A stretch of DNA of 46,189 bases from Muribaculaceae bacterium (lineage in GTDB: Bacteria > Bacteroidota > Bacteroidia > Bacteroidales > Muribaculaceae), in contig JAIDTL010000045.1 in assembly GCA_029060725.1 (NCBI GenBank), positions 1 to 46,189 of the forward strand. Direction: 5' to 3'. The notes below the pieces were generated by a model, which was given only the letters and a program-made list of their open reading frames with translations, was not told the origin of the DNA and did no database searches. How positions within the stretch are numbered: position 1 is the stretch's first letter; every line of letters starts with the position of its first letter. Positions 7,464 to 16,793 of this stretch are shown piece by piece. Made by a program: the position numbers and the translations under genes.

Positions 7464-9302
7464 ATGAACGACTTCATACGATTCCTTCGCCGGTTTGCCC
7501 GTCCATATATAGGGACTCTCGCATTGAGTGTATTTTTCAATCTGCTCAATGGCTTGATGACTGTCTTCTCCTTTGCATTCATAATCCCTATCCTGCAGGT
7601 GATATTTGGTCTGCAAAGAGAAGAATACCATTTCATCCCTTGGACATCACATGACCTTGTCCACACAATCACCAACAATTTCTACTATTTCACCGGACAC
7701 GTGATCCAAACTCAGGGCGAATCGAAAGCCCTGGCTTTTCTCGGTGGAATTTTCGTCATCATGACATTCGTAAAGGTGATGACAGGATATATGAGCGAGT
7801 ATTTCACCATCCCGATGCGCAACGGCGTGGTGCGGGATATCCGCAATACTATGTATGCCAAGATCCTCTCTCTTCCCATTGGATATTTCAGCAACGAGAA
7901 GAAGGGCGACATCATGTCGCGTATGAGCGGCGATGTGACAGAGGTCGAAGCTTCAGTGATGTCCTCTCTTTATGCTCTCTTCCGCTATCCTATTCTCATT
8001 ATAATTTATCTCGCTACGATGATTGCCCTAAGCTGGAGGCTTACTCTCTTTGTATTCATCCTGCTCCCGGTGATGGGATGGGTGATGGGCACTGTCGGTA
8101 AAAAACTTAAGGCGCAAGGTCTTCGCACCATGCAGATAGGCGGACAAATTCTATCCACTATCGAAGAGAGTCTTGGCGGTCTGCGCATTATTAAGGCATT
8201 CAACGCCGAAAAGCAGATGGATACCAGATTCCGCAATGAGACTCAGAGCTACGTGAAGTCAGCCAACGCTATGCTGCGACGCCAGTCGCTCGCTCACCCT
8301 ATGAGCGAGTTTCTGGGCACTATCGCCGTAATGGTGGTGCTTTGGTTTGGAGGCACTCTGATACTCTCTGGCACATCCACTATCGATGCGGCATCCTTCA
8401 TCTTCTATATGACGATCTTCTATAGCATCATCAATCCTGCAAAAGATCTTTCCAAGACCGGATATGCAGTCTCAAAAGGTATGGCTGCACTCGCAAGAAT
8501 AGATAAGATTCTTGATGCCGACAACCCCATAAAGGATCCTGCACATCCCGAGCCTCTCCCTGTAGATCTACAAAATACCCCTGCAATAGAATTCAAGGAC
8601 GTATCCTTCAAATATGATGATGGCGACCGCATCGTACTCGACAATATCAACCTGAAAGTGCCGAAAGGTCACACTGTGGCTATTGTCGGACAGTCCGGTT
8701 CCGGCAAATCCACTCTCGTAGATCTTATCCCCCGATTCTATGACGTGACTAAAGGGTCTGTAAAAGTCAAAGGGTGCGATGTGCGCGACGTTAAGGTCAC
8801 CGACCTTCGAGGACTTATGGGCAATGTCAACCAAGAGGCAATACTTTTCAACGACACATTCCGCAACAACATAGCTTTTGGAAATGAAAATGCCACAATG
8901 GAAGAAGTGGTGCGTGCTGCTAAGATCGCCAATGCCCACGACTTCATTATGGCTACCCCGGAAGGCTACGACACTCTCCTTGGCGACCGTGGATGTCGGC
9001 TCTCTGGCGGTGAACGCCAGCGCATCAGCATCGCTCGATCCATTCTCAAGAATCCTGACATTCTCATCCTCGACGAAGCCACCTCGGCTCTCGACAACGA
9101 AAGCGAACGTCTTGTGCAAGAAGCACTTGACCGACTGATGTCTGATCGAACCACTATTGTAATTGCCCACCGACTCTCCACAATCGTCAACGCTGATATG
9201 ATCTGCGTGATGAAAGACGGCAAGATCATTGAGACCGGCACCCACTCCGACCTCCTCGCCCTCGACGGTCAATACGCCCGCCTCCACGCCCTCTCCTCCT
9301 GA
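7464..9302 (+). CDS. MsbA-like ABC exporter, fused permease and ATPase
   Basis: Half-transporter of 612 residues that should work as a homodimer in the inner membrane. The N-terminal half (about 1-340) has six hydrophobic segments and the coupling-helix region. The C-terminal ATPase has Walker A (GQSGSGKST), Q-loop (VNQEAILFNDT), signature (LSGGERQRISIARS), Walker B (ILILDEATSALD) and H-loop (IVIAHRLST). Lipid A or phospholipid flipping is likely from similarity to MsbA, but sequence alone does not fix the substrate. It is only 5 bases after the transglycosylase, so probably co-transcribed. In many Bacteroidales I would expect a relA/spoT-type gene at this place (memory, unchecked). Confidence 0.88.
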   Translation: MNDFIRFLRRFARPYIGTLALSVFFNLLNGLMTVFSFAFIIPILQVIFGLQREEYHFIPWTSHDLVHTITNNFYYFTGHVIQTQGESKALAFLGGIFVIMTFVKVMTGYMSEYFTIPMRNGVVRDIRNTMYAKILSLPIGYFSNEKKGDIMSRMSGDVTEVEASVMSSLYALFRYPILIIIYLATMIALSWRLTLFVFILLPVMGWVMGTVGKKLKAQGLRTMQIGGQILSTIEESLGGLRIIKAFNAEKQMDTRFRNETQSYVKSANAMLRRQSLAHPMSEFLGTIAVMVVLWFGGTLILSGTSTIDAASFIFYMTIFYSIINPAKDLSKTGYAVSKGMAALARIDKILDADNPIKDPAHPEPLPVDLQNTPAIEFKDVSFKYDDGDRIVLDNINLKVPKGHTVAIVGQSGSGKSTLVDLIPRFYDVTKGSVKVKGCDVRDVKVTDLRGLMGNVNQEAILFNDTFRNNIAFGNENATMEEVVRAAKIANAHDFIMATPEGYDTLLGDRGCRLSGGERQRISIARSILKNPDILILDEATSALDNESERLVQEALDRLMSDRTTIVIAHRLSTIVNADMICVMKDGKIIETGTHSDLLALDGQYARLHALSS

Positions 9303-9313
9303 CCAAAACAAAA

Positions 9314-9380
9314 CTGACCATGATAAACCATGACTAACCATGATAAACCATGATTAATCATGATAAAACAAGATAAATCA
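9314..9380. repeat. ACCATGATAA repeats overlapping the purN start region
   Basis: Five to six 10- to 13-base units (ACCATGATAA, ACCATGACTA, ATCATGATAA) lie between the ABC exporter stop and purN. Each brings an ATG, and several of these frames end at TAA within a few codons. The 5' part of the longest purN frame (ATG at 9360) lies inside the run. Confidence 0.75.
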
Positions 9381-9389
9381 AGCCCAAAA

Positions 9390-10460
9390 ATGACCAACAT
9401 AGCAGTATTCGCCTCCGGCACCGGCTCAAACGCCGTAAACTTAGTCAAAGCATTCAATTCCGGCAATCGCATACACGTTGCCATCTGTCTCACTGACCGT
9501 GAAGATATACCTGTCATAGAAAAGATGCGGGAACTCGGAGTTGAGACTATCTATTTTCCGCGCTCGGTTTGGAAAGAAAATCCCCAAACCATCCTCGATG
9601 TGCTCAAAAGCCACGACATTAAAATAATAGCCCTTGCCGGATTCCTTTCTTTCATAAAAGAGGAGATAATAAATGAATATGAAGGTCGCATTTTAAATAT
9701 CCACCCATCTCTTCTCCCCGCTTACGGTGGCAAAGGGATGCACGGAGGCAATGTTCACAAGGCTGTCATCGAAGCCGGTGAGACTAAAAGCGGTGCCACA
9801 GTCCATTTGGTCACCAACGACTTGGATGCCGGTCCTATTGTCGTTCAGCGTGAAGTCGCTGTCCTTCCGGACGACACTCCTGAGTCGCTTGAAGCAAAAG
9901 TGCACGAAGTGGAATATCTGATTTTCCCTGAGGCTGTGATGAAGACCGTCGCTGCTTTTAACAATCAGACTCCATCTGAAAGCAACTCTGCAACTCCTCC
10001 GGAAATCCCCAAAAGTGTAGACGATGCCTGGGCTGAGACCCTGGGAATACCGAACAACGTCCCACCCATCCCTAACGCTACACAAACTCAGTTCAGCAGT
10101 CAGACTCCTCCTAATGTGAATCCTACGGGTACTGCAAGCCATACGACTCCTAACGGTCCTGCATATCATACAGCTCCTAACGCTCCAATGGGACAGAAAA
10201 GTCTGACATTACAATCAGAGCAGATGCCTCCAACATATCTTGTATGGTCAATCATCATGACTATCCTTTGCTGCACAATTCCGGGCATCGTCGCAATTAT
10301 ATTCTCTGCAAAAGTAAGTTCAAAATACTATGAAGGCGACTTCGACGGAGCACGCCGCGCTTCCCACAACGCTGAAATCTGGATTATAATCTCATTTGTA
10401 CTCGGAGTCCTCTCCAACACCCTCTATCTCCCCTTAGCCCTTGCTGGCCTCTTCGGATAA
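9390..10460 (+). CDS. purN: phosphoribosylglycinamide formyltransferase fused to a CD225-like membrane domain
   Basis: Residues 1-190 are a GART (PurN), which formylates GAR with 10-formyl-THF in purine synthesis: FASGTGSNA, IIALAGFLSFI, NIHPSLLPAYGGKGMHG and DLDAGPIV hold the catalytic Asn, His and Asp. Family members normally end near residue 190-200. Here a Pro/Thr/Asn-rich linker (about 195-280) follows. A C-terminal domain with two hydrophobic helices comes next (TYLVWSIIMTILCCTIPGIV and IWIIISFVLGVLSN), separated by IIFSAKVSSKYYEGDFDGA. That layout is characteristic of CD225/dispanin proteins. The frame is continuous, so it is a genuine fusion unless a sequencing indel joins two genes. 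The start at 9390 is preferred because MTNIAVFASG matches PurN starts; the frame extends to 9360. Confidence 0.88.
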   Translation: MTNIAVFASGTGSNAVNLVKAFNSGNRIHVAICLTDREDIPVIEKMRELGVETIYFPRSVWKENPQTILDVLKSHDIKIIALAGFLSFIKEEIINEYEGRILNIHPSLLPAYGGKGMHGGNVHKAVIEAGETKSGATVHLVTNDLDAGPIVVQREVAVLPDDTPESLEAKVHEVEYLIFPEAVMKTVAAFNNQTPSESNSATPPEIPKSVDDAWAETLGIPNNVPPIPNATQTQFSSQTPPNVNPTGTASHTTPNGPAYHTAPNAPMGQKSLTLQSEQMPPTYLVWSIIMTILCCTIPGIVAIIFSAKVSSKYYEGDFDGARRASHNAEIWIIISFVLGVLSNTLYLPLALAGLFG

Positions 10461-10510
10461 TAAATCGAACATAAATTAAGAATAAATCGAACATATATCG
10501 AACATAAAAT

Positions 10511-10536
10511 AAGGACGCACCCCCAAGTGCGTCCTT
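10511..10536. terminator. bidirectional hairpin between convergent purN and prenyl synthase
   Basis: Perfect 10-bp stem AAGGACGCAC / GTGCGTCCTT with loop CCCCAA, followed by TTACTT. It lies between two genes that converge, and a relative (AGGGACACAC...GTGCGTCCCT) lies at 19332-19357. Confidence 0.7.
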
Positions 10537-10590
10537 TACTTATTGTTTATTGTTTATCACTTATTGTTTATTGTTCATTGTTTATAACTC

Positions 10591-10627
10591 ATCGTTGATC
10601 GTTAATCGTTGATCGTTAATCGTTGAC
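10591..10627. repeat. (CGATTAA/CGATCAA)n heptamer repeat at a stop codon
   Basis: On the minus strand the 3' end of the prenyl synthase gene runs from its TAG straight into TCAACGATTAACGATCAACG. A looser TTATTGTTTATTG run (10539-10590) continues it. The same heptamers follow the stop codons at 29275 and 39900. Confidence 0.8.
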
Positions 10628-11607
10628 TACGACTCCCGACGTATTGTAAACTCAAAAAGCTCTACAAACATATCACGCCACTTATTATCAGGTAGCGACC
10701 CCAAAAGCATATCCGCTTCCTCGCGCATTTTCTCCATCACTGAATAAGAATATTCTATCCCTCCTTTTTCCTTTGCAAACTCTATGAGCACCTGAATCTC
10801 ACCATCCGTAAGATTGCCGCGTTCCAAAAGGGTACGCATAGCGTCGCATTCTGATCCTGCACATGTATTCACTGCATATATAAGTGGCAAGCTTACTTTA
10901 TTCTCTCTCAGATCATTCCCGGTAGGTTTTCCTACTTCTTTATCCTCATAGTAGTCGAATATATCATCCTTTATCTGGAAACACATGCCAAGCAGCCGGG
11001 CATACTCCACAAGATTTCCAATTTCCTCGTCGGTAGCATCCGTTGTCTCTGCACCCATCTTTACGCATTTCATAAATAAAGACGCGGTCTTCTTCCTGAT
11101 CACTTCAAAATATCGCTCCTCGTCGATTGCACAGTCCCTTGCATTCGAAATCTGATCTATTTCTCCAAGTGAAAGCTCCTTGCCCAACTCAGCTACTGAG
11201 ACCACAGCCTTCATATCTTTCGTACGTATTGCTTCCTGAAGCGCTGTACTCACAAAGAAATCACCCACAAGCACTGCTATCCTATTGTCAAACTCTTTGT
11301 TAAGTGTCGGTGTCCTGCGTCTGTAGTCGGCATTATCCACTACATCATCATGTATCAGAGTTGCATTATGCAGCATCTCAAGTGAAGCAGCGGCATGAAG
11401 CGTCGAGTCATTGATATCACCAAAAAGACGCGCGCTAAGTAGCACCAATAGAGGGCGGATCTGCTTTCCTTTTGTGCGTAAATATTGTTCCACTACCCGG
11501 CCCATCAACGGGTCAGATGTGAAAAGACTGGTGCGGATGATGTCGTTCATTTCATCAAGCTCCGCTCCTAATTGTTGCCGTATTTTCTCGATTGTTGTCT
11601 TCGACAT
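10627..11607 (-). CDS. trans-polyprenyl diphosphate synthase
   Basis: Condenses isopentenyl diphosphate onto an allylic primer to make the side chain of menaquinone or a similar long isoprenoid; cytosolic. The 326 residues fit the family. The first Asp-rich motif is in LIHDDVVDNADYRRRTPT (DDxxD), and the second is in CFQIKDDIFDYY, with GKPTGNDLRENKVSLPLIYA after it. The class (octaprenyl, IspB-like) is likely, but chain length cannot be read by eye. It stands alone on the minus strand, convergent with purN and divergent from polA. A TAATTTTG box (11663-11656, minus) may be its -7 element, though no clear -33 box was found. Confidence 0.88.
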   Translation of the reverse strand: MSKTTIEKIRQQLGAELDEMNDIIRTSLFTSDPLMGRVVEQYLRTKGKQIRPLLVLLSARLFGDINDSTLHAAASLEMLHNATLIHDDVVDNADYRRRTPTLNKEFDNRIAVLVGDFFVSTALQEAIRTKDMKAVVSVAELGKELSLGEIDQISNARDCAIDEERYFEVIRKKTASLFMKCVKMGAETTDATDEEIGNLVEYARLLGMCFQIKDDIFDYYEDKEVGKPTGNDLRENKVSLPLIYAVNTCAGSECDAMRTLLERGNLTDGEIQVLIEFAKEKGGIEYSYSVMEKMREEADMLLGSLPDNKWRDMFVELFEFTIRRES

Positions 11608-11786
11608 TTTCTCTGATCAGATAGGTCAAAAATCTTATTCGATCCTTTTTCACCACAAAATTACAAAATATTTTTCCAATTTCAGCACTACTATCCATAT
11701 TATTTATTAATTTTGTAGTGAAGAAGTGTTTTTTTGCCCTTTTTCACACCCATAGACATATTTTCAACGCTCTATAACCATTTGTC

Positions 11787-14549
11787 ATGTCAGAAAAGAG
11801 ACTTTTTCTTCTCGATGCATACGCACTGATATTCCGTGCTTACTACGCTCTAATAAAAATGCCGCGGATGACGTCTGACGGATTCAATACTTCCGCCATC
11901 TTCGGCTTTGTCAATACGCTCGAGGAAGTGCTCCGCAAGGAAAAGCCCACCCATATTGCGGTTTGCTTCGATCCCAAAGGCCCTACATTCCGTTCTGAAC
12001 TGCTCGATTCTTATAAAGGAGACCGACCAGACACCCCTGAGGATATAAAGCGTTCAATACCCATAATAAAGGAGATCATTAAATCATACGGAATTCCAAT
12101 ACTTGAATCTCCGGGATATGAGGCCGACGACGTGATCGGAACTATGGCTACCCGTGCTTCCAAGCAGGGCTTCACCACATTTATGATGACTCCCGACAAA
12201 GATTTCGGACAGCTCGTAGGGCCTGACGTGATCCAATATAAGCCTGCTTATCGAGGACAGGACTTCGAACTCCGTGGAGAAAAAGAGGTTTGCGAACGCT
12301 ATGGCATACAACGCACGAGTCAAGTAATCGATCTGCTTGCTCTTATGGGAGACAAGATCGACAACATTCCGGGATGCCCCGGAGTAGGCGAAAAGACGGC
12401 CCAAAAACTCATTGCTGATTTCGGCTCGGCGGAAGATGTCATTGCCCGATCTTCAGAATTAAAAGGTGCTCTTAAGAAGAAAATCGAAGAGAATGCAGCT
12501 CTCATTATGCTGTCTAAAGATCTCGCTACTATACGCACCGACGTGCCGATAGACGCCACTCCCGACAGTCTCGCCATTGGCGAAGTGGACAAAGAGAAGC
12601 TGTTCGCCATTTTCAAGGAGCTCGAATTCAAGACTCTCATCGACCGTGTTGGACGTCGGATAATGGCTGAAAAATCTCCGACAACCCCTGCCGGAAGCAA
12701 ATCGGGAGCTAATTCAAAGACTAAGACAGCGACTGCATCATCCCAACTATCTCTTTTCGATTTTGATGTGGAAGAAGCTGAAATAATCCCTCCTGCCACA
12801 GATACCCCTTCACCTGGATCTTTGGGTGCCGATTGTCTGCAAGTCAGCGACGCCACTATGCTCAAGGAAATGACAGAAGCTGTGAAGGCAGCTCATAATG
12901 TGGGTGTATACATGAAGACAGAAGGGGAAAACGACATGGAGGCTTCTTGGGTGAGCACTGCCTTAGCCCTTCCCGACGGTCGCTCATGGATAGTGGATTC
13001 GTCTCTCCCGGGTGGCAACGAGGCTATTCTCGATATTCTTGCCGACCCTGAAATCCTAAAAGTCTCTGCCGCATCCAAACGCGACATGGTCATAGCCCGA
13101 CGCCGGCGCACAGACCGAGACTCAAATCCTATGAGCATTCGTAATTTCTACGACGTCACTATTGCCCACTACCTCCTGGAGCCTGAGATGCGCCATACTC
13201 CAGAAATCCTTGCCGAAAAATATCTCGGGTATTCTATAAGTCCCAACGCGCATCCTGCTGAAATCGCGGCTCTCAACCTCAAACTTAAAGACATCTTCGA
13301 GCCGGCTCTCGAATCTGAGAAAATGACTTCCCTCATGTCTGACATCGAGCTTCCTCTCGTCCCTGTACTTGCCGACATGGAGTATTCCGGTGTGCGCATA
13401 GATACCAATGCTCTTACGGCTGCTGCCAAGGGCATGGAGGAGCGGTCAAATCAACTTTGCGAAGAGATCTACGAAATAGCAGGTGAAAAATTCAATGTGG
13501 GAAGTCCTGCCCAGGTAGGTGAAATCCTTTTCGGCAAAATGCAACTCGATCCCAAAGCTAAGAAGACGAAGACCGGACAATATTCCACCTCGGAAGAGAT
13601 ACTCGAAAAAATAGCCTGGAAGAGCCCTATTATTGGCAAAATCCTTGAATACCGACAGATTAAGAAACTTCTTAACACCTATCTCAACGCTCTCCCGGAA
13701 GTCATCAATAAAGACACCGGTAAGATCCATACCAACTACAACCAGACCGTGACATCGACCGGGCGACTCTCGTCATCCTCTCCAAATCTTCAGAATATAC
13801 CTGTCCGCGATGAAATGGGACGCGACATCCGACGTGCTTTCATCCCTGACCCTGGACACATTTTCCTATCTGCCGACTATAGCCAAATCGAGCTCCGGCT
13901 TGTGGCTGACTTTGCAAAAGACGAGACAATGATAGAGGCTTTCCGCAATGGCGATGACATTCATGCCATCACGGCTGCCAAGATCAATCATGTCCCTCTC
14001 GAAGACGTCACCCCCGATGAACGCCGCAAAGCAAAGACTGCCAACTTCGGCATCCTCTATGGCATCACTGCATTCGGGCTCGCTTCCAGATTGCAAATCC
14101 CTCGCCAAGAAGCCAAGGATCTCATCGACGGCTACTTTGCCACTTTCCCTTCAATCCACCGATATATGAGCCAAAGCGTGGAAGAAGCTCGCGAACATGG
14201 CTATGCCATAACTCAAATGGGTCGCAAACGCCGTCTCCCCGACATCAACAGCAAGAATCCCGTAGTCCGTGGTTATGCCGAACGCAACGCCATCAATGCC
14301 CCAGTGCAAGGCACTGCAGCCGACGTGATGAAAATCGCAATGGTGAGTATCTGGCAAGAAATGCAGGAAAAGCAGATGAAGTCTAAGATGATCATGCAAG
14401 TACACGACGAATTGAACTTCGACGTTGTCCCGGGCGAAGAAGGGGTGCTTCAGGAGATCGTAGAGCGTCGCATGCAAGCTGCTTGGAACGGCAAAGTCCC
14501 ACTAACTGCCTCAGCCGGCGTAGGAGCAAACTGGCTCGAAGCCCACTAA
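11787..14549 (+). CDS. polA: DNA polymerase I, proofreading domain probably inactive
   Basis: 920 residues. The 5'-3' exonuclease domain (1-290) is intact: LLDAYALIFRAYYAL, YEADDVIGT, TPDKDFGQLV and GDKIDNIPGCPGVGEKTA. The polymerase domain is intact (SADYSQIELRLVA, RRKAKTANFGILYG, QVHDELNFD). The middle 3'-5' exonuclease domain (about 350-520) looks degenerate: where active enzymes have an FDTET motif there is GVYMKTEGEND, and no YxxxD ExoIII motif is apparent before the thumb region. KRDMVIA may retain the ExoII Asp. Role: Okazaki fragment maturation and gap repair. A TAATTTTG box at 11708-11715 may be its promoter. The gene is followed by a repeat array and pfkA. Confidence 0.93.
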   Translation: MSEKRLFLLDAYALIFRAYYALIKMPRMTSDGFNTSAIFGFVNTLEEVLRKEKPTHIAVCFDPKGPTFRSELLDSYKGDRPDTPEDIKRSIPIIKEIIKSYGIPILESPGYEADDVIGTMATRASKQGFTTFMMTPDKDFGQLVGPDVIQYKPAYRGQDFELRGEKEVCERYGIQRTSQVIDLLALMGDKIDNIPGCPGVGEKTAQKLIADFGSAEDVIARSSELKGALKKKIEENAALIMLSKDLATIRTDVPIDATPDSLAIGEVDKEKLFAIFKELEFKTLIDRVGRRIMAEKSPTTPAGSKSGANSKTKTATASSQLSLFDFDVEEAEIIPPATDTPSPGSLGADCLQVSDATMLKEMTEAVKAAHNVGVYMKTEGENDMEASWVSTALALPDGRSWIVDSSLPGGNEAILDILADPEILKVSAASKRDMVIARRRRTDRDSNPMSIRNFYDVTIAHYLLEPEMRHTPEILAEKYLGYSISPNAHPAEIAALNLKLKDIFEPALESEKMTSLMSDIELPLVPVLADMEYSGVRIDTNALTAAAKGMEERSNQLCEEIYEIAGEKFNVGSPAQVGEILFGKMQLDPKAKKTKTGQYSTSEEILEKIAWKSPIIGKILEYRQIKKLLNTYLNALPEVINKDTGKIHTNYNQTVTSTGRLSSSSPNLQNIPVRDEMGRDIRRAFIPDPGHIFLSADYSQIELRLVADFAKDETMIEAFRNGDDIHAITAAKINHVPLEDVTPDERRKAKTANFGILYGITAFGLASRLQIPRQEAKDLIDGYFATFPSIHRYMSQSVEEAREHGYAITQMGRKRRLPDINSKNPVVRGYAERNAINAPVQGTAADVMKIAMVSIWQEMQEKQMKSKMIMQVHDELNFDVVPGEEGVLQEIVERRMQAAWNGKVPLTASAGVGANWLEAH

Positions 14550-14585
14550 ACACAACAAAATTTTTACGGTTTTCGGCTCAAACCG

Positions 14586-14695
14586 AAACCCCAAAAACCT
14601 CACAACTTCAAAACCTCACAACTTCAAAACCTCAAAACCTCAAAACCTCACAACCTCAAAACCTCAAAACTTCAAAACCTCACAACTTCAAAACT
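14586..14695. repeat. AACCTCACAACTTCAAA repeat array before pfkA
   Basis: About 110 bases of 8- to 9-base units (CCTCACAA, CTTCAAAA, CCTCAAAA) fill nearly the whole polA-pfkA gap and end 5 bases before the pfkA ATG at 14700. It is the third and longest array of the CCCCACAAC family. It is unstructured and almost free of G on the sense strand, so it would make an unstructured leader if transcribed. Confidence 0.85.
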
Positions 14696-14699
14696 AATT

Positions 14700-15680
14700 A
14701 TGAGCAACATCAAAAGCATCGGCATCCTCACTTCCGGAGGCGACGCCCCCGGCATGAACGCTGCAATCCGCGCCGTCACTCGTGCCGGCATCACTTCCGG
14801 ATTCAAAGTTTACGGTATTTATCGCGGCTACAAAGGCCTTATTTCTGACGAAATCGAAGAGTTCTCTACCCAAAACGTATCTAATATCATTCAGCGTGGT
14901 GGCACTATCCTGAAGACTGCCCGCTGTAAGGAGTTTGAGACTCCGGAAGGTCGCCAATGCGCCTACGACGTGCTTAAGCGCCACGAAATCGACTCTCTCT
15001 GCGTCATAGGAGGCGACGGATCCCTTACAGGCGCCCGCATCTTCGCCAATGAATTCCAGTTTCCAATAGTAGGTCTCCCCGGCACTATCGACAATGACTT
15101 ATACGGAACTGACTGGACTATCGGATACGACACTGCCCTTAACACCATCATGGAGTGCGTCGATAAAATCCGCGACACAGCTACCAGCCACGAACGCCTT
15201 TTCTTCATCGAGGTGATGGGACGCAATGCCGGATTCCTCGCCCTCAACAGCGCAATAGCTTCCGGTGCGGAGGCTGCTATCATTCCAGAAATTTCTACTG
15301 ACGTCGACCAGCTCGCAGAGCTCATCCAGAATGGTTTCCGAAAGTCTAAGAACTCTTCTATTGTGCTCGTGGCTGAATCCCCAATCACCGGTGGCGCCAT
15401 GGGTCTGGCTCAGCGCGTGAAAGAGGAGTATCCTAACTACGACGTGCGTGTCTCCATCCTTGGTCACCTACAGCGTGGTGGAAGCCCTACTGCTCTCGAC
15501 CGAATCCTTGCTTCCCGCATGGGTGCAGCTGCAGTAGATGCTCTTCTCGACGACCAACGCAACGTAATGATCGGCATTCGCAACGATGAGATTGTCTACG
15601 TGCCATTTGTGAAGGCTATCACAAAAGAAAAGACTGTAAACCGCGAAAAGCTTAATACGCTCCGCAGATTGTCTATCTGA
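14700..15680 (+). CDS. pfkA: ATP-dependent 6-phosphofructokinase
   Basis: Phosphorylates fructose 6-phosphate in glycolysis; cytosolic. 326 residues, group A length. It has [16 protein letters not shown] at the start, the nucleotide motif [11 protein letters not shown] (Gly at the position that favours ATP over pyrophosphate), the catalytic [13 protein letters not shown], and [25 protein letters not shown] is near the end. The TGA stop overlaps the ATG of the acyltransferase (TGATG), so the two are translationally coupled. The leader is formed by the AACCTCACAAC repeat array. Confidence 0.95.
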   Translation: MSNIKSIGILTSGGDAPGMNAAIRAVTRAGITSGFKVYGIYRGYKGLISDEIEEFSTQNVSNIIQRGGTILKTARCKEFETPEGRQCAYDVLKRHEIDSLCVIGGDGSLTGARIFANEFQFPIVGLPGTIDNDLYGTDWTIGYDTALNTIMECVDKIRDTATSHERLFFIEVMGRNAGFLALNSAIASGAEAAIIPEISTDVDQLAELIQNGFRKSKNSSIVLVAESPITGGAMGLAQRVKEEYPNYDVRVSILGHLQRGGSPTALDRILASRMGAAAVDALLDDQRNVMIGIRNDEIVYVPFVKAITKEKTVNREKLNTLRRLSI

Positions 15681-16594
15681 TGGGAAGACACAGTAATAAT
15701 AAGACTGTTATCGCTATCAATCGCGCCCTGCTCTCCGGTATTTTCCGGGGGCTGGGCGCGTTGCCATGGCCTATTCTAAGAGGGTTATCCTCAGTAATCG
15801 CATTCCTCGCACATCGTATTGTCAGATATCGCATACGATTATGTCGCGAGAATATCAGTAGTTCTTTCCCGGAAATGTCTGAGAAGGAAGTGAATGAGAC
15901 CGTAAAGGGTTTCTATCGGTTTCTCGCTGATTATTTCATCGAAACCCTCAAACTCGGCACCATGAGCGCCGATGAGATGCAAGAAAGGATGAAATTTGAG
16001 AATATCGAGGAAGTCAACGATGATCTCCGGGCTGGCCACAACGTCAGTGTGTTTCTCGGTCATTTCTGCAACTGGGAATGGGTCTCTTCCATGCCCCTTT
16101 GGCTCGACCTCTCTACAGGAACTGTCCCTTGCCAAATATATCATCCCCTCTCCAATGTGGCTGCCGACGAGGTGTTCGGTGCCATTCGAACCCGTTTCGG
16201 TGCTACCAACCTTCCTATGGCCACCTCTGCAAAGACTCTGATGGAGATGTCGGCAAAGGGGATTCCGACCATCACTGGATACATAGCCGACCAGACTCCG
16301 TCATGGCGTGCCATCCACCATTGGATTCCATTCCTCCACCACGACACCTCTGTCTTCACCGGCGCTGAAAAAATAAGCCGTAAGATACACGCTGCCGCCT
16401 ATTACCTTGAAATGCGTCGACCCGAACGCAATAAATATGTAGGAAGATTCGTCAAAATAACCCCCGACGTCGCCTCCACTCCCACTGACCAAACCACCGA
16501 CCAATATTTCTCTATGCTGGAGATATCTATCCGCAAAAATCCTCCCTTCTGGCTTTGGACCCACAACCGCTGGCGACATAAACGCCCCCAATAA
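15680..16594 (+). CDS. lipid A biosynthesis-type acyltransferase (LpxL/HtrB family)
   Basis: The 304-residue product belongs to the lauroyl/myristoyl acyltransferase family that adds secondary acyl chains to lipid A at the inner membrane. An N-terminal hydrophobic anchor (LRGLSSVIAFLAHRIV) is followed by RLCRENISSSFPEM. The catalytic HX4E box is in FLGHFCNWEWVSS (about residue 117 onward), and YIADQTPSW and PFLHHDTSVFTGAEKI follow as in LpxL. Bacteroidales use penta-acyl lipid A, so the acyl acceptor may differ. Coupled to pfkA by a TGATG overlap. A hairpin at 16610-16635 follows. Confidence 0.87.
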   Translation: MGRHSNNKTVIAINRALLSGIFRGLGALPWPILRGLSSVIAFLAHRIVRYRIRLCRENISSSFPEMSEKEVNETVKGFYRFLADYFIETLKLGTMSADEMQERMKFENIEEVNDDLRAGHNVSVFLGHFCNWEWVSSMPLWLDLSTGTVPCQIYHPLSNVAADEVFGAIRTRFGATNLPMATSAKTLMEMSAKGIPTITGYIADQTPSWRAIHHWIPFLHHDTSVFTGAEKISRKIHAAAYYLEMRRPERNKYVGRFVKITPDVASTPTDQTTDQYFSMLEISIRKNPPFWLWTHNRWRHKRPQ

Positions 16595-16609
16595 TCTCTT
16601 TCCATTGTG

Positions 16610-16645
16610 CTATCTCCCTCACATTCTTGAGATAGAAAATCTTTT
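16610..16645 (+). terminator. hairpin terminator after the acyltransferase
   Basis: CTATCTC (16610-16616) pairs with GAGATAG (16629-16635) across a 12-base loop, followed by AAAATCTTTTT. It separates pfkA-acyltransferase from the EIIC-kduI pair. Confidence 0.6.
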
Positions 16646-16707
16646 TCGGAATAAAAATCCCTTTATCCCAAAAATTTTTATTATCTTTGCATTCCAAAGA
16701 GCACATA

Positions 16708-16749
16708 ATGACTTTAAAGCCTTTAACCGACCTAAAGCCCTTAAGCTAA
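16708..16749 (+). CDS. possible 13-codon leader ORF upstream of EIIC
   Basis: ATG at 16708 opens a 13-codon frame, MTLKPLTDLKPLS, with a repeated LKPL core. It ends at TAA, 44 bases before the EIIC start. A second minicistron (ATG at 16774, MLNYSF) ends in TAATG overlapping the EIIC start at 16794. A TATCTTTG box at 16682-16689 lies upstream. Whether either is translated is unknown. Confidence 0.25.
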   Translation: MTLKPLTDLKPLS

Positions 16750-16793
16750 AAAAGAACTAACTAAAATATAATCATGCTAAACTATTCATTCTA

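Noticed and set aside
8568..9341. 257-codon open frame on the minus strand
   Set aside because: It is antisense to the ATPase domain of the ABC exporter, whose motifs are intact; the product has no recognisable features.
9960..10200. Frameshift joining purN to a separate membrane gene
   Set aside because: The frame is continuous, the linker has normal coding composition, and no start codon with its own promoter is visible before the CD225-like part.
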